Notes under the pieces: generated by a model
What the model saw: only the letters and a program-made list of their open reading frames with translations
Database searches by the model: none
What the model was told of the DNA's origin: nothing
Shown: positions 8,717 through 17,305 of the stretch, one piece after another
Layout: each line of letters opens with the position of its first letter
Position numbering within the stretch: the first letter of the stretch is position 1
Program-made: the position numbers and the translations under genes
Source of the DNA: Paracidovorax konjaci
Lineage (GTDB): Bacteria > Pseudomonadota > Gammaproteobacteria > Burkholderiales > Burkholderiaceae_C
Assembly: GCF_900112675.1 (NCBI RefSeq)
Contig: NZ_FOMQ01000010.1
Coordinates: 124,001 to 188,000 of the forward strand
DNA: 64,000 nucleotides
Direction of reading: 5' to 3'

Positions 8717-10038
8717 GCGGGGCACGTCCGCAGGCGCGCCGGCGCCGGGGATGGCGGATTGCGGCCATCGCCGCCGCGGCGCTGCTGGGCGCGTGCGCGG
8801 CGTCGGTCGCGGTGCTGAACCGCTGGGGAGAGGCCCCCCTGCCGGCCGACGACCGCCCGCCGGCCAGCGCCGCCGCCCCGCAGGCCATCGCGCGCGGCGA
8901 ATACCTGGCGCGGGCCGGCAACTGCATGGCCTGCCACACCGACGTGGGCGGCGTGCCGTTCGCGGGCGGCCGCGGGATCGAGACGCCGTTCGGCACCGTG
9001 TACAGCACCAACCTCACGCCCGATGCCGGCACCGGGCTGGGCGGCTGGTCCGCGGCCGCCTTCTGGCGCGCGCTGCACCACGGGCGTTCGCGCGACGGGC
9101 GGCTGCTCTACCCGGCGTTCCCGTACCCCAGCTACACCCATGTGACGCGCGAGGATTCCGACGCGATCTACGCCTACCTGCGCAGCCTGCCGCCGGTGCG
9201 CCAGCCGGCGCGCCCGCACGCGCTGGAGTTCCCCTACGGCACCCAGGCCGCGCTCGCGGTGTGGCGGGCGCTCTTCTTCCGGCCGGGCGGCCTGGAGCCC
9301 GAGCCCGACCGCCCGGCCGAATGGAACCGCGGGCGCTACCTCGTGCAGGGGCTGGGCCATTGCGCGGCCTGCCACAGCCCGCGCAACGCCCTGGGCGCCA
9401 CGCAGGACGCCGGGGCGCTGCGCGGCGGGCTCATCCCCGTGCAGAACTGGTACGCGCCGGCCCTGGACACCGTGCACGAGGCCGGCGTGGCCGACTGGCC
9501 GGCCGAGGAGGTGGTCGCGCTGTTGCGCGATGGCGCCACGCCGCGCGCCACGGTCACGGGGCCGATGGCCGAGGTGGTCTTCCGCAGCACGCAGTACCTG
9601 GACGGCGCGGATCTGCACGCCATCGCCGCCTACCTGCGCGCCCTTCCCGGAGCGTCCACCGAAGCTGCCGGACGCGCCCCCCGCCCGGAGCCACCCCGCG
9701 CGTCGATGGAGCGCGGGGCGGCGGTCTATACCCGGCACTGCGCCCAGTGCCATGGCGATGGCGGCGAAGGGCGCCCCGGGGCCTTCCCCGCGCTGGCGGG
9801 CAACCGGGCCGTGCTGCTCGACACGCCGGTCAACCTGGTGCGCGCCATCCTGCAGGGCGGCTACGCCCCCGTGACCCCCGGCAACCCCCGCCCGCATGGC
9901 ATGCCCCCTTTCACCCAGGTGCTGGGCGACGAGGACGTGGCGGCCGTGGCCACCTTCGTGCGCAACGCGTGGGGCAACCAGGCGCCCGGGGTCGCTACCA
10001 TCGACGTCTATCGCGCCCGCGAGCGCCGTGGCCGCTGA
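8713..10038 (+). CDS. Tri-haem cytochrome c, alcohol-dehydrogenase cytochrome subunit type
   Basis: 441 residues with an N-terminal hydrophobic segment (about 14-36) and three CxxCH motifs (CMACH, CAACH, CAQCH), one in each of three class I cytochrome domains. The domain order and the GRGIETPFGTVYSTNLTPD motif match the AdhB/gluconate-dehydrogenase cytochrome subunit family, which passes electrons from a periplasmic quinoprotein or flavin dehydrogenase to ubiquinone. No dehydrogenase subunit is encoded beside it, so the electron donor must be encoded elsewhere or supplied in another form. It starts inside the stop of the preceding cytochrome gene. Confidence 0.9.
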   Translation: MSGARPQARRRRGWRIAAIAAAALLGACAASVAVLNRWGEAPLPADDRPPASAAAPQAIARGEYLARAGNCMACHTDVGGVPFAGGRGIETPFGTVYSTNLTPDAGTGLGGWSAAAFWRALHHGRSRDGRLLYPAFPYPSYTHVTREDSDAIYAYLRSLPPVRQPARPHALEFPYGTQAALAVWRALFFRPGGLEPEPDRPAEWNRGRYLVQGLGHCAACHSPRNALGATQDAGALRGGLIPVQNWYAPALDTVHEAGVADWPAEEVVALLRDGATPRATVTGPMAEVVFRSTQYLDGADLHAIAAYLRALPGASTEAAGRAPRPEPPRASMERGAAVYTRHCAQCHGDGGEGRPGAFPALAGNRAVLLDTPVNLVRAILQGGYAPVTPGNPRPHGMPPFTQVLGDEDVAAVATFVRNAWGNQAPGVATIDVYRARERRGR

Positions 10039-10101
10039 GGCGGGCGGCGGCTGCGGTAGCCGCCGTCCTCCCGATCCTGTCTTTCCGAGGTTGTTGCATC
10101 C

Positions 10102-10512
10102 ATGCCGGACATCGTTTCTTCCGACGCACCGCTCTCCGCCGGGGACGCCTCCGCGGCCCCGGCCCCGGGCTGGTGGGTCGTGTGCCTCTGCGCCGAGTGG
10201 TGCGGCGTCTGCCGCGAATACCGAGCCGCGTTCGACGCACTGCGGGCCGCCCACCCGGAGACCCGCTTCGAATGGGTCGATGTGGAGGACGAGGAGGGCC
10301 TGGCCGGCGATCTCGACGTGGAAACCTTCCCCACGGTGCTGATCGCCGACGGCGCGCAGGCGCGCTTCCTGGGCCCGTTGCTGCCCCAGGCCGGCGTGCT
10401 GGCCCGGCTGCTGTCGGGCCTGCGGGACAGCGGCCCGGCCGCCCCGGTGGATCCCGAGGCGCAGGGGGTTTTCGGGCGCGTCCTCCAGGCCCGGGGAGGG
10501 CCCGCGGCCTGA
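10102..10512 (+). CDS. Thioredoxin-family protein
   Basis: 136 residues with the redox motif WCGVC (AEWCGVCREY, near residue 33) and the cis-proline segment DVETFPTVLIADG, so a complete thioredoxin fold. There is no signal peptide, so it should act in the cytoplasm. WCGVC differs from classical WCGPC, which usually alters redox potential. It follows the cytochrome genes by 63 bases on the same strand; a role in thiol supply for haem attachment is possible, but a cytoplasmic location makes this uncertain. Confidence 0.85.
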   Translation: MPDIVSSDAPLSAGDASAAPAPGWWVVCLCAEWCGVCREYRAAFDALRAAHPETRFEWVDVEDEEGLAGDLDVETFPTVLIADGAQARFLGPLLPQAGVLARLLSGLRDSGPAAPVDPEAQGVFGRVLQARGGPAA

Positions 10513-10554
10513 CGGACTGTGGCGCCGATGCAATGCAAATTGCATGCCGCCATC

Positions 10555-10584
10555 TTGGCAAAGCGTTACGCAGCAGGCTACAAT
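10555..10584 (+). promoter_or_regulatory. Sigma-70 promoter of the rimP-nusA-infB operon
   Basis: TTGGCA at 10555-10560 and TACAAT at 10579-10584, separated by 18 bases. Transcription would start near 10591, about ten bases before a terminator-like hairpin and 130 bases before rimP. A perfect palindrome with one central base (ATGCAA-A-TTGCAT, 10533-10545) lies just upstream of the -35 element and may be a regulator site. Confidence 0.75.
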
Positions 10585-10599
10585 GCGTGCTTCACGGCC

Positions 10600-10631
10600 A
10601 AACGGGCGGGTCCCCACCGCCCGTTTTTTTT
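10600..10631 (+). terminator. Leader terminator (candidate attenuator) before rimP
   Basis: Perfect 10-base-pair stem: AAACGGGCGG at 10600-10609 pairs with CCGCCCGTTT at 10617-10626 around a 7-base loop, followed by further T residues to 10631. It lies between the only visible promoter and rimP, so transcripts would terminate within the leader unless antitermination occurs. NusA, encoded in this operon, is a known modulator of such hairpins, suggesting feedback control. Confidence 0.72.
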
Positions 10632-10723
10632 GGCCGTTTGCTTTTCTTCGAGCTCGAAGCTGCCGGGGAGATCCTCGGTGGTTATCGGGTTTTTTGTACT
10701 TCTGGAACTGAGCTGAACGACAC

Positions 10724-11341
10724 GTGGCATTGCAGCAGATCGTTGAACAAACCGTCGCGGGCCTGGGTTACGACCTGGTGGAGATCGATCGCTCCGCCGG
10801 CGGCCTGCTGCGCATCACCATCGATCTGCCGTGGCAGGCGCCCGCCGCCATCGCCGACGCCGGGGCCGATGCCCCCGCTCCGCTGCCCGGCACAGAGCAG
10901 TTCGTCACGGTCGAAGACTGCGAGAAGGTCACGCGGCAGCTGCAGTTCGCGCTGGAGGTCGACGGTGTCGACTACAAGCGCCTCGAAGTGTCCTCGCCCG
11001 GTATCGACCGCCCGCTGCGCCACGAACAGGATTTCCAGCGTTTCGCCGGCGAGGTGATCGACATCACGCTCAAGGCCCCCATCGGCGAGGCCGCCGCCGG
11101 GCAGGTGAACGCCAACCGCAAGAAATTCCGCGGCACGCTCGAGCGTGCCGAGTCCGGTGGCTGGCAGATCGTCTGGAGCGACGAGCCGCCGGTGAAGCCC
11201 GGCCAGAAGGTCAGCAAGAAGAGGGTGCCCGCGCCGCTGCAGGCCCTTGGCTTCACGCTGGATGAACTGCGCGATGCCCGCCTGGCGCCGATCGTGGACT
11301 TCAAGGGGCGTGGCTCGAAGGGCGGGCCGGCCCCGGGCTGA
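10724..11341 (+). CDS. rimP: Ribosome maturation factor RimP
   Basis: 205 residues starting with GTG at 10724. The N-terminal alpha/beta domain (ALQQIVEQTVAGLGYDLVEI) and the motif LEVSSPGIDRPL are diagnostic for RimP, which acts in 30S subunit maturation. It is longer than the roughly 150-residue enterobacterial protein because of an insert rich in alanine and proline at about 37-60 and an extended C-terminal SH3-like region with a glycine-rich tail, as is usual in this group of betaproteobacteria. First gene of the operon with nusA and infB. Confidence 0.96.
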   Translation: MALQQIVEQTVAGLGYDLVEIDRSAGGLLRITIDLPWQAPAAIADAGADAPAPLPGTEQFVTVEDCEKVTRQLQFALEVDGVDYKRLEVSSPGIDRPLRHEQDFQRFAGEVIDITLKAPIGEAAAGQVNANRKKFRGTLERAESGGWQIVWSDEPPVKPGQKVSKKRVPAPLQALGFTLDELRDARLAPIVDFKGRGSKGGPAPG

Positions 11342-11418
11342 GCCGAGAGCGCATACGAAGCAAGGGCCGCCGCGCCGGGCGCGGGCCTCCAAGGGATTGA
11401 AAAATAGGAGAGTCGTCG

Positions 11419-12903
11419 ATGAATCGCGAACTGTTGATGTTGGTCGAAGCCATTTCGCGCGAGAAGAACGTGGAGCGCGACGTGGTGTTCGGCGCCGTGG
11501 AACTGGCCCTGGCCCAGGCCACCAAGAAACTCTATCCCGGCGAGGTGGACATCCGTGTGGCGATCGATCGCGACAGCGGCAACTACGAGACTTTCCGCCG
11601 CTGGCTCGTCGTGCCCGATGACGCCGGCCTGCAGAACCCCGACGCCGAAGAACTGCTCATGGACGCGCAGGAGCGCATCGCCGACATCGAGGTGGGCGAG
11701 TACATCGAGGAAGGCATCGAGTCCGTGCCCATCGGCCGCATCGGCGCCATGGCGGCCAAGCAGGTCATCCTGCAGAAGATCCGCGACGCCGAGCGCGAGA
11801 TGCTGCTGAACGACTTCATGTCGCGCGGCGAGAAGATCTACACCGGCACCGTCAAGCGCATGGACAAGGGCGACATCATCGTGGAGAGCGGGCGCGTCGA
11901 AGGCCGCCTGCGCCGCGGCGAGATGATCCCCAAGGAAAACCTCCGCAACGGCGACCGTGTGCGCGCCATGATCATGGAGGTCGACCTCACGCTGCGCGGC
12001 GCGCCCATCATCCTCTCGCGCTCCGCGCCCGAGTTCATGATCGAGCTGTTCCGCAACGAAGTGCCCGAGATCGAGCAGGGCCTGCTGGAGATCAAGAGCT
12101 GCGCCCGCGACCCCGGCAGCCGCGCCAAGATCGCCGTGCTCTCGCACGACAAGCGCGTGGACCCGATCGGCACCTGCGTCGGCGTGCGCGGCACCCGCGT
12201 CAACGCCGTCACGAACGAGCTGGCCGGTGAGCGCGTGGACATCGTGCTGTGGTCCGAAGACCCGGCGCAGTTCGTGATCGGCGCGCTCGCGCCCGCCAAC
12301 GTGTCCTCCATCGTCGTCGACGAGGAAAAGCACGCGATGGACGTGGTGGTGGACGAGGAGAACCTCGCAATCGCCATCGGCCGCGGCGGCCAGAACGTGC
12401 GCCTCGCGTCCGACCTCACGGGCTGGAAGATCAACATCATGGACGCGGCCGAATCGGCCCAGAAGCAGGCGAACGAGACCGACACGTCCCGCCGCCTGTT
12501 CATGGAAAAGCTCGATGTGGACGAGGAGATCGCCAACATCCTGATCGAAGAAGGTTTCGCGAGCCTCGAAGAAGTGGCCTACGTGCCGCTGCAGGAGATG
12601 CTCGAGATCGAGAGCTTCGACGAAGACACCGTGAACGAGCTGCGTGCCCGGGCCAAGGACGCGCTGCTCACCATGGAAATCGCCCGCGAGGAAAGCGTGG
12701 AAGGCGTCTCGCAGAATCTGCGCGACCTCGAAGGCACGACGCCCGAGCTCATCGGCAAGCTGGCCGAGGGCGGTGTCCACACCCGCGATGATCTGGCCGA
12801 CCTGGCCATCGATGAACTGACCGCCCTGACCGGCCAGTCCGAGGAAGAGGCCAAGGCCTTGATCATGAAAGCACGCGAACACTGGTTCGCGGGGCAAGAG
12901 TAA
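11419..12903 (+). CDS. nusA: Transcription termination/antitermination protein NusA
   Basis: 494 residues, the same length as the E. coli protein. Domains in order: N-terminal RNA-polymerase-binding domain (1 to about 125), S1 domain (about 135-200, [19 protein letters not shown]), two KH domains (about 205-345, including [15 protein letters not shown] and [14 protein letters not shown]), and two C-terminal acidic repeats (about 365-490) of the kind that contact the alpha subunit and lambda N in proteobacteria. The start ATG follows a GGAGAG ribosome site. NusA binds RNA polymerase and modulates pausing, termination and antitermination, and could act on the leader hairpin of its own operon. 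Confidence 0.98.
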   Translation: MNRELLMLVEAISREKNVERDVVFGAVELALAQATKKLYPGEVDIRVAIDRDSGNYETFRRWLVVPDDAGLQNPDAEELLMDAQERIADIEVGEYIEEGIESVPIGRIGAMAAKQVILQKIRDAEREMLLNDFMSRGEKIYTGTVKRMDKGDIIVESGRVEGRLRRGEMIPKENLRNGDRVRAMIMEVDLTLRGAPIILSRSAPEFMIELFRNEVPEIEQGLLEIKSCARDPGSRAKIAVLSHDKRVDPIGTCVGVRGTRVNAVTNELAGERVDIVLWSEDPAQFVIGALAPANVSSIVVDEEKHAMDVVVDEENLAIAIGRGGQNVRLASDLTGWKINIMDAAESAQKQANETDTSRRLFMEKLDVDEEIANILIEEGFASLEEVAYVPLQEMLEIESFDEDTVNELRARAKDALLTMEIAREESVEGVSQNLRDLEGTTPELIGKLAEGGVHTRDDLADLAIDELTALTGQSEEEAKALIMKAREHWFAGQE

Positions 12904-12928
12904 GGGTCAGGGGAGGTACGAACCGAAT

Positions 12929-15769
12929 ATGTCCAGTAACACTGTCGCCGAGTTCGCAAGCGAACTCAAGAAATCGCCGGAAACCCTGCTCGACCAGCTC
13001 AAGTCCGCTGGCGTGTCCAAGGCTGCCCCGACCGACGCACTCACCGAGACGGACAAGCAGAAGCTGCTCGCTTTCCTGCAGGCCAGCCACGGCACGGCCA
13101 CCGGTGACCGCAAGAAGATCACGCTGATGAAGAAGTCCACCAGCGAGATCAAGCAGGTCGATGCCACGGGCAAGGCCCGCACCATCCAGGTGGAAGTGCG
13201 CAAGAAGCGCACCTTCATCAAGCGCGACGACGTGGCCGAAGGCCAGACCGACGGCCCGGAGGCCGAGATGCCGGCCCCGGTTTCCGCCGAAGAGCAGGAC
13301 CTGGCCCGCCGCGAGGAAGAAGCCCGCCACCAGGCCGACCTGATCAGCCAGCAGGAGCAGGAGCTGAACGCGAAGCGCCGTGAACGCGAAGAGCGTGAAC
13401 GCCGCGAGCGCGAAGCCGAGGAGCGTGCAGCCGCCTACGCGATGCAGCAGGCCGAGCGCAAGGCCCAGGAATCCGCCGTGCGCGAAGAAGCCACCCGCGA
13501 GGCCGCTGCCGAGGCTGCGGCCCGCACTGCCGCGCAGGCAGAAGCCCGTGCCAAGGCCGAAGCAGAATCCAAGGCCCGCACGGCCGAGGAAACCGCCCGC
13601 GCCGCCGATCTGGACGATCGCCGCCGCAAGGCCCTCGCCGAAGCCGAGGCGATCCGCGCCATGATGGCCGCGCCCAAGAAGGTGCTGGTCGCCAAGAAGC
13701 CCGAAGAGCCGAAGCCCGCGCCCAAGCCGGCAGTGGCCGCCGATGCCAAGAAGGGCACGCTGCACAAGCCCGCAGCCACGCCGGGGGCACGTCCTCCAGC
13801 GGGCGCTCCGGCCGCCGGCGGCGGCAAGGAAGTGAAGTCGGCCAAGCTCTCGTCGAGCTGGGCGGGCGATCCTGCCGGCAAGAAGAAGGAAATCAAGACC
13901 CGCGGCGATGCCAGCGGCGGCGTTGGCCGCAACAACTGGCGCAGTGGCCCGCGTGGCCGCCGCGGCGACCGCGACGACCATCCGCACCAGGCCGCCGCGC
14001 CGGTGGAGGCGCGCATCATCGAAGTGCACGTGCCCGAGACCATCACCGTGGCCGAGCTGGCGCACAAGATGTCGATCAAGGCGTCCGAGGTCATCAAGTC
14101 GCTGATGAAGATGGGCCAGATGGTCACCATCAACCAGCCGCTGGACCAGGACACGGCCATGATCGTGGTCGAGGAAATGGGCCACAAAGCCGTCGTGGCC
14201 GCGCTGGACGATCCGGAAGCCTTCCCCGACGAGGACGTGTCCGGCCAGCAGGCCGAGGCGCTGCCGCGCGCTCCCGTGGTGACCGTCATGGGCCACGTGG
14301 ACCACGGCAAGACCTCGCTGCTGGACTACATCCGCCGTGCCAAGGTGGCGGCGGGCGAGGCCGGCGGCATCACGCAGCACATCGGTGCCTACCACGTGGA
14401 AACGCCGCGCGGTATGGTCTCGTTCCTCGACACCCCCGGTCACGAGGCCTTCACGGCCATGCGGGCCCGCGGTGCGCAGGCCACCGACATCGTCATCCTG
14501 GTGGTGGCGGCGGACGACGGCGTCATGCCCCAGACGAAGGAAGCCATCAAGCACGCCAAGGCTGCCAAGGTGCCGATCGTCGTGGCCATCACCAAGGCCG
14601 ACAAGCCCGATGCCAACCCCGACCGCGTCAAGCAGGAACTGGTGGTGGAGGAGGTCGTGCCTGAAGAGTACGGCGGCGAATCGCCTTTCGTGCCCGTGTC
14701 CTCCAAGACCGGCATGGGCATCGACGACCTGCTCGAACAGGTGCTGCTGCAGGCCGAAGTGCTGGAACTGAAGGCACCCGTCGAAGCGATGGCCAAGGGC
14801 CTCGTCATCGAAGCGCAGCTCGACAAGGGCCGCGGCCCGGTGGCGACGGTGCTGGTGCAGTCCGGCACGCTCAAGGTGGGCGATGTGGTGCTCGCGGGCC
14901 AGACCTCGGGCCGCGTGCGCGCCATGCTCGACGAGAACGGCAAGCCCACCAAGTCGGCGGGACCGTCCATTCCGGTGGAAATCCAGGGCCTCTCCGACGT
15001 GCCGCAGGCCGGCGACGAGTTCATGGTGCTCTCCGACGAACGCCGTGCCCGCGAGATCGCGACCTACCGTGCCGGCAAGTTCCGCAACACGAAGCTCGCC
15101 AAGCAGCAGGCCGCGAAGCTGGAGAACGTGTTCGCCGACATGACGGCGGGCGAGGTGAAGAACCTGCCCATCATCATCAAGGCCGACGTGCAGGGCTCGC
15201 AGGAAGCGCTGGCCGCCTCGCTGCTCAAGCTCTCGACCGACGAGATCAAGGTCCAGCTCGTGTATGCGGGTGTGGGCGGCATCAGCGAAAGCGACGTCAA
15301 CCTGGCCATCGCCTCGAAGGCGATCGTGATCGGCTTCAACGTGCGTGCCGATGCCGGCGCGCGCAAGACGGCCGAGACCAACGACGTCGATCTGCACTAC
15401 TACAACATCATCTACGACGCCGTGGATGAGTTGAAGGCAGCCATGTCCGGCATGCTGGCTCCCGAGCAGCGCGAAGAGGAAATCGGTACCGCCGAGATCC
15501 GCACCGTGTTCGTGGCCTCCAAGATCGGCACCGTGGCGGGTTCGTACGTCACCTCGGGCCAGGTCACGCGCAATTGCCGTTTCCGCCTGCTGCGCGAAAA
15601 CGTGGTCATCTACACGGGCGAAGTCGAGTCGGTCCGCCGCCTCAAGGACGACGTCAAGGAAGTCAAGGAAGGCTTCGAGTGCGGTATCAAGCTCAAGAAC
15701 TACAGCGACATCAAGGAAGGTGATCAGCTGGAGTTCTTCGAGATCAAGGAAATCGCGAGAACCTTGTGA
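12929..15769 (+). CDS. infB: Translation initiation factor IF-2
   Basis: 946 residues. An N-terminal IF2N domain is followed by a long charged, alanine/glutamate-rich stretch (about 120-300) predicted to be helical or coiled, a second IF2N-like region ([20 protein letters not shown], near 370), then the GTPase domain with G1 GHVDHGKTS (about 454-462), G3 DTPGH and G4 TKAD, and the EF-Tu-like and C-terminal tRNA-binding domains. It places initiator tRNA on the 30S subunit. It starts 25 bases after nusA with a GGGGAGG ribosome site. Confidence 0.98.
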   Translation: MSSNTVAEFASELKKSPETLLDQLKSAGVSKAAPTDALTETDKQKLLAFLQASHGTATGDRKKITLMKKSTSEIKQVDATGKARTIQVEVRKKRTFIKRDDVAEGQTDGPEAEMPAPVSAEEQDLARREEEARHQADLISQQEQELNAKRREREERERREREAEERAAAYAMQQAERKAQESAVREEATREAAAEAAARTAAQAEARAKAEAESKARTAEETARAADLDDRRRKALAEAEAIRAMMAAPKKVLVAKKPEEPKPAPKPAVAADAKKGTLHKPAATPGARPPAGAPAAGGGKEVKSAKLSSSWAGDPAGKKKEIKTRGDASGGVGRNNWRSGPRGRRGDRDDHPHQAAAPVEARIIEVHVPETITVAELAHKMSIKASEVIKSLMKMGQMVTINQPLDQDTAMIVVEEMGHKAVVAALDDPEAFPDEDVSGQQAEALPRAPVVTVMGHVDHGKTSLLDYIRRAKVAAGEAGGITQHIGAYHVETPRGMVSFLDTPGHEAFTAMRARGAQATDIVILVVAADDGVMPQTKEAIKHAKAAKVPIVVAITKADKPDANPDRVKQELVVEEVVPEEYGGESPFVPVSSKTGMGIDDLLEQVLLQAEVLELKAPVEAMAKGLVIEAQLDKGRGPVATVLVQSGTLKVGDVVLAGQTSGRVRAMLDENGKPTKSAGPSIPVEIQGLSDVPQAGDEFMVLSDERRAREIATYRAGKFRNTKLAKQQAAKLENVFADMTAGEVKNLPIIIKADVQGSQEALAASLLKLSTDEIKVQLVYAGVGGISESDVNLAIASKAIVIGFNVRADAGARKTAETNDVDLHYYNIIYDAVDELKAAMSGMLAPEQREEEIGTAEIRTVFVASKIGTVAGSYVTSGQVTRNCRFRLLRENVVIYTGEVESVRRLKDDVKEVKEGFECGIKLKNYSDIKEGDQLEFFEIKEIARTL

Positions 15770-15932
15770 TGCACCCCCTGCGTCGCTTCGCGCCTTCCCC
15801 CTCGAGGGGGACGACGCCGGTGGCCTGGCAAAGCCAGTTCCACGGCGTCCGCTGGCATGGCTTGGTCCGCGGCCCTTCGAAGGGTACGGGCGGGGTGCTG
15901 GCGAGGTGCGGTGATCCTGCGGAGTTCTAACT
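15770..15932. repeat. Interspersed element between infB and rbfA
   Basis: The spacer begins with a module including TGCGTCGCTTCGCGCCTTCC, a perfect palindrome CCCCCTCGAGGGGG (15799-15812), then GGCCTGGCAAAGCCAGTTCC and a trailing G+C-rich segment. I recognise this design as an interspersed repeat common in Comamonadaceae intergenic spaces; only one copy lies in this window. It interrupts an otherwise tight operon and could fold into stable stems in the infB-rbfA transcript. Confidence 0.6.
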
Positions 15933-16310
15933 ATGGCTGCCAAGAAATCATCCACGCCCAACCGCAGCTTCAAGGTTGCGGACCAGATCCAGCGGGATCT
16001 GACCGAGCTGATCCGCGAGTTGAAGGACCCGCGCATCGGCATGGTCACGCTGCAGGCCGTGGAGGTGACGCCCGACTACGCGCATGCGAAGGTGTTCTTC
16101 AGCGTGCTCGTGGGCGACGCCGACACCACGCAGGACGCCTTGAACCAGGCGGCGGGCTTCCTGCGCAACGGCCTCTTCAAGCGCCTGCACATCCACACCG
16201 TGCCCACGCTGCATTTCATGTTCGACCGCACCACCGAGCGTGCATCGGACATGAACGCTCTGATCGCGCGTGCCGTGGCCTCCCGCTCCAAAGACGACGA
16301 GGAAGCATGA
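15933..16310 (+). CDS. rbfA: Ribosome-binding factor A
   Basis: 125 residues forming a single KH-type domain, with [24 protein letters not shown] at the start and the conserved VFFSVLVGD and [14 protein letters not shown] segments. It binds the 30S subunit during late 16S rRNA processing. Family length is 110-135, so the gene is complete. Its stop overlaps the truB start by ATGA. Confidence 0.97.
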   Translation: MAAKKSSTPNRSFKVADQIQRDLTELIRELKDPRIGMVTLQAVEVTPDYAHAKVFFSVLVGDADTTQDALNQAAGFLRNGLFKRLHIHTVPTLHFMFDRTTERASDMNALIARAVASRSKDDEEA

Positions 16311-17305
16311 CCGCACGCGCTCCCCGCATCCGGGTGCAGCGGCGTCCGGTGCACGGAGTGCTGCTGCTCGACAAACCCCTGGGCCTGTCCAGCAACGACG
16401 CGCTGCAGAAAGCCAAATGGCTGCTGCGCGCGGAGAAGGCCGGCCATACCGGCACGCTCGATCCGCTGGCATCGGGTGTGCTGCCGCTGTGCTTCGGCGC
16501 GGCGACCAAATTCAGCCAGTTGCAGCTCGACGCCCCCAAGACCTACGAGGCCGTGGCGCGGCTGGGCGTGACCACCACCACGGGCGATGCCGAAGGCGAC
16601 GTGGTCGCACGCTGCGACGTGGACCCGGCACGGCTCGTGCCCGAGCGCCTTGCCGAAGTGCAGCGGCAGTTCACCGGGCCGATCCGGCAGGTGCCGCCCA
16701 TGCACAGCGCCCTCAAGAAGGACGGCAAGGCACTCTATGAATACGCCCGGGCGGGCATCGCCGTGGAGCGCGACGCGCGCGACGTGGTGATCCATGCCCT
16801 GGAACTGTCCCTTGCCGCCGGAAACATTGAAGAGTTCGCTATCAAAATGATAGTGACCTGCAGCAAGGGCACCTACATCCGCACGCTGGGCGAGGACATC
16901 GGCGCCGCGCTGGGCTGCGGAGCGCACCTCACCTTTCTGCGCCGCATCGATACGGGCGGGCTGGGTGTGGAGCGCTGCGTGACGCTGGCAGCGCTCGAAG
17001 CCATGGACGAGGCCGCGCGCCTGGCGTGCGTGCAGCCGGTGGAGACCCTGCTGGCACGGCACGTGCCTGTCACGTTGGACCGCGACAATGCGGCGCGCTT
17101 TCTCTCCGGCGTGCGCCGCCGCGGATCCTGGCCCGATGCGCCGCAGGTGGCCGTGTTCGGCGAAGCGCCCCGCGCGCTGCTGGGCGTGGCGCACACCGTC
17201 GGCGGCGAACTGGTGCCGGGGCGGCTGCTGAGCCCGCTGGAGATCGATCAGATTCTGGAAATCAACACGCCGCCGGCAGAGCGCGGCACATTGGAAGCAC
17301 TATGA
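16307..17305 (+). CDS. truB: tRNA pseudouridine-55 synthase TruB
   Basis: 332 residues. The catalytic motif [12 protein letters not shown] places the nucleophilic aspartate at residue 52; the tyrosine-bearing KTYEA and the SKGTYIRTL motif are also intact. It converts uridine 55 in the T-loop of tRNAs. The start at 16307 overlaps the rbfA stop, and the stop overlaps the typA start. Just before SKGTYIRTL the peptide reads [13 protein letters not shown], encoded by a short A+T-rich palindromic insert unlike the surrounding G+C-rich codons (see the repeat at 16822). Confidence 0.97.
   Translation: MTARAPRIRVQRRPVHGVLLLDKPLGLSSNDALQKAKWLLRAEKAGHTGTLDPLASGVLPLCFGAATKFSQLQLDAPKTYEAVARLGVTTTTGDAEGDVVARCDVDPARLVPERLAEVQRQFTGPIRQVPPMHSALKKDGKALYEYARAGIAVERDARDVVIHALELSLAAGNIEEFAIKMIVTCSKGTYIRTLGEDIGAALGCGAHLTFLRRIDTGGLGVERCVTLAALEAMDEAARLACVQPVETLLARHVPVTLDRDNAARFLSGVRRRGSWPDAPQVAVFGEAPRALLGVAHTVGGELVPGRLLSPLEIDQILEINTPPAERGTLEAL
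16822..16856 (+). repeat. In-frame palindromic mini-element inside truB
   Basis: AAACATTGAAGAGTTCGCTA leads into a small palindrome, CTATC-AAAAT-GATAG (16839-16853). The composition is strikingly A+T-rich against the flanks. The same opening (GAAACATTGAA) and a GCTA...TAG(C) hairpin recur inside rlmD, and a similar hairpin lies inside the hydratase-family gene at 21711. It stays in frame and lies in a tolerant strand before SKGTYIRTL. Confidence 0.65.

Noticed and set aside
12863-16048. Minus-strand open frame of 1061 codons opposite infB
   Set aside because: Low-complexity product enriched in His, Leu and Gly; antisense to an unambiguous infB with normal codon use.
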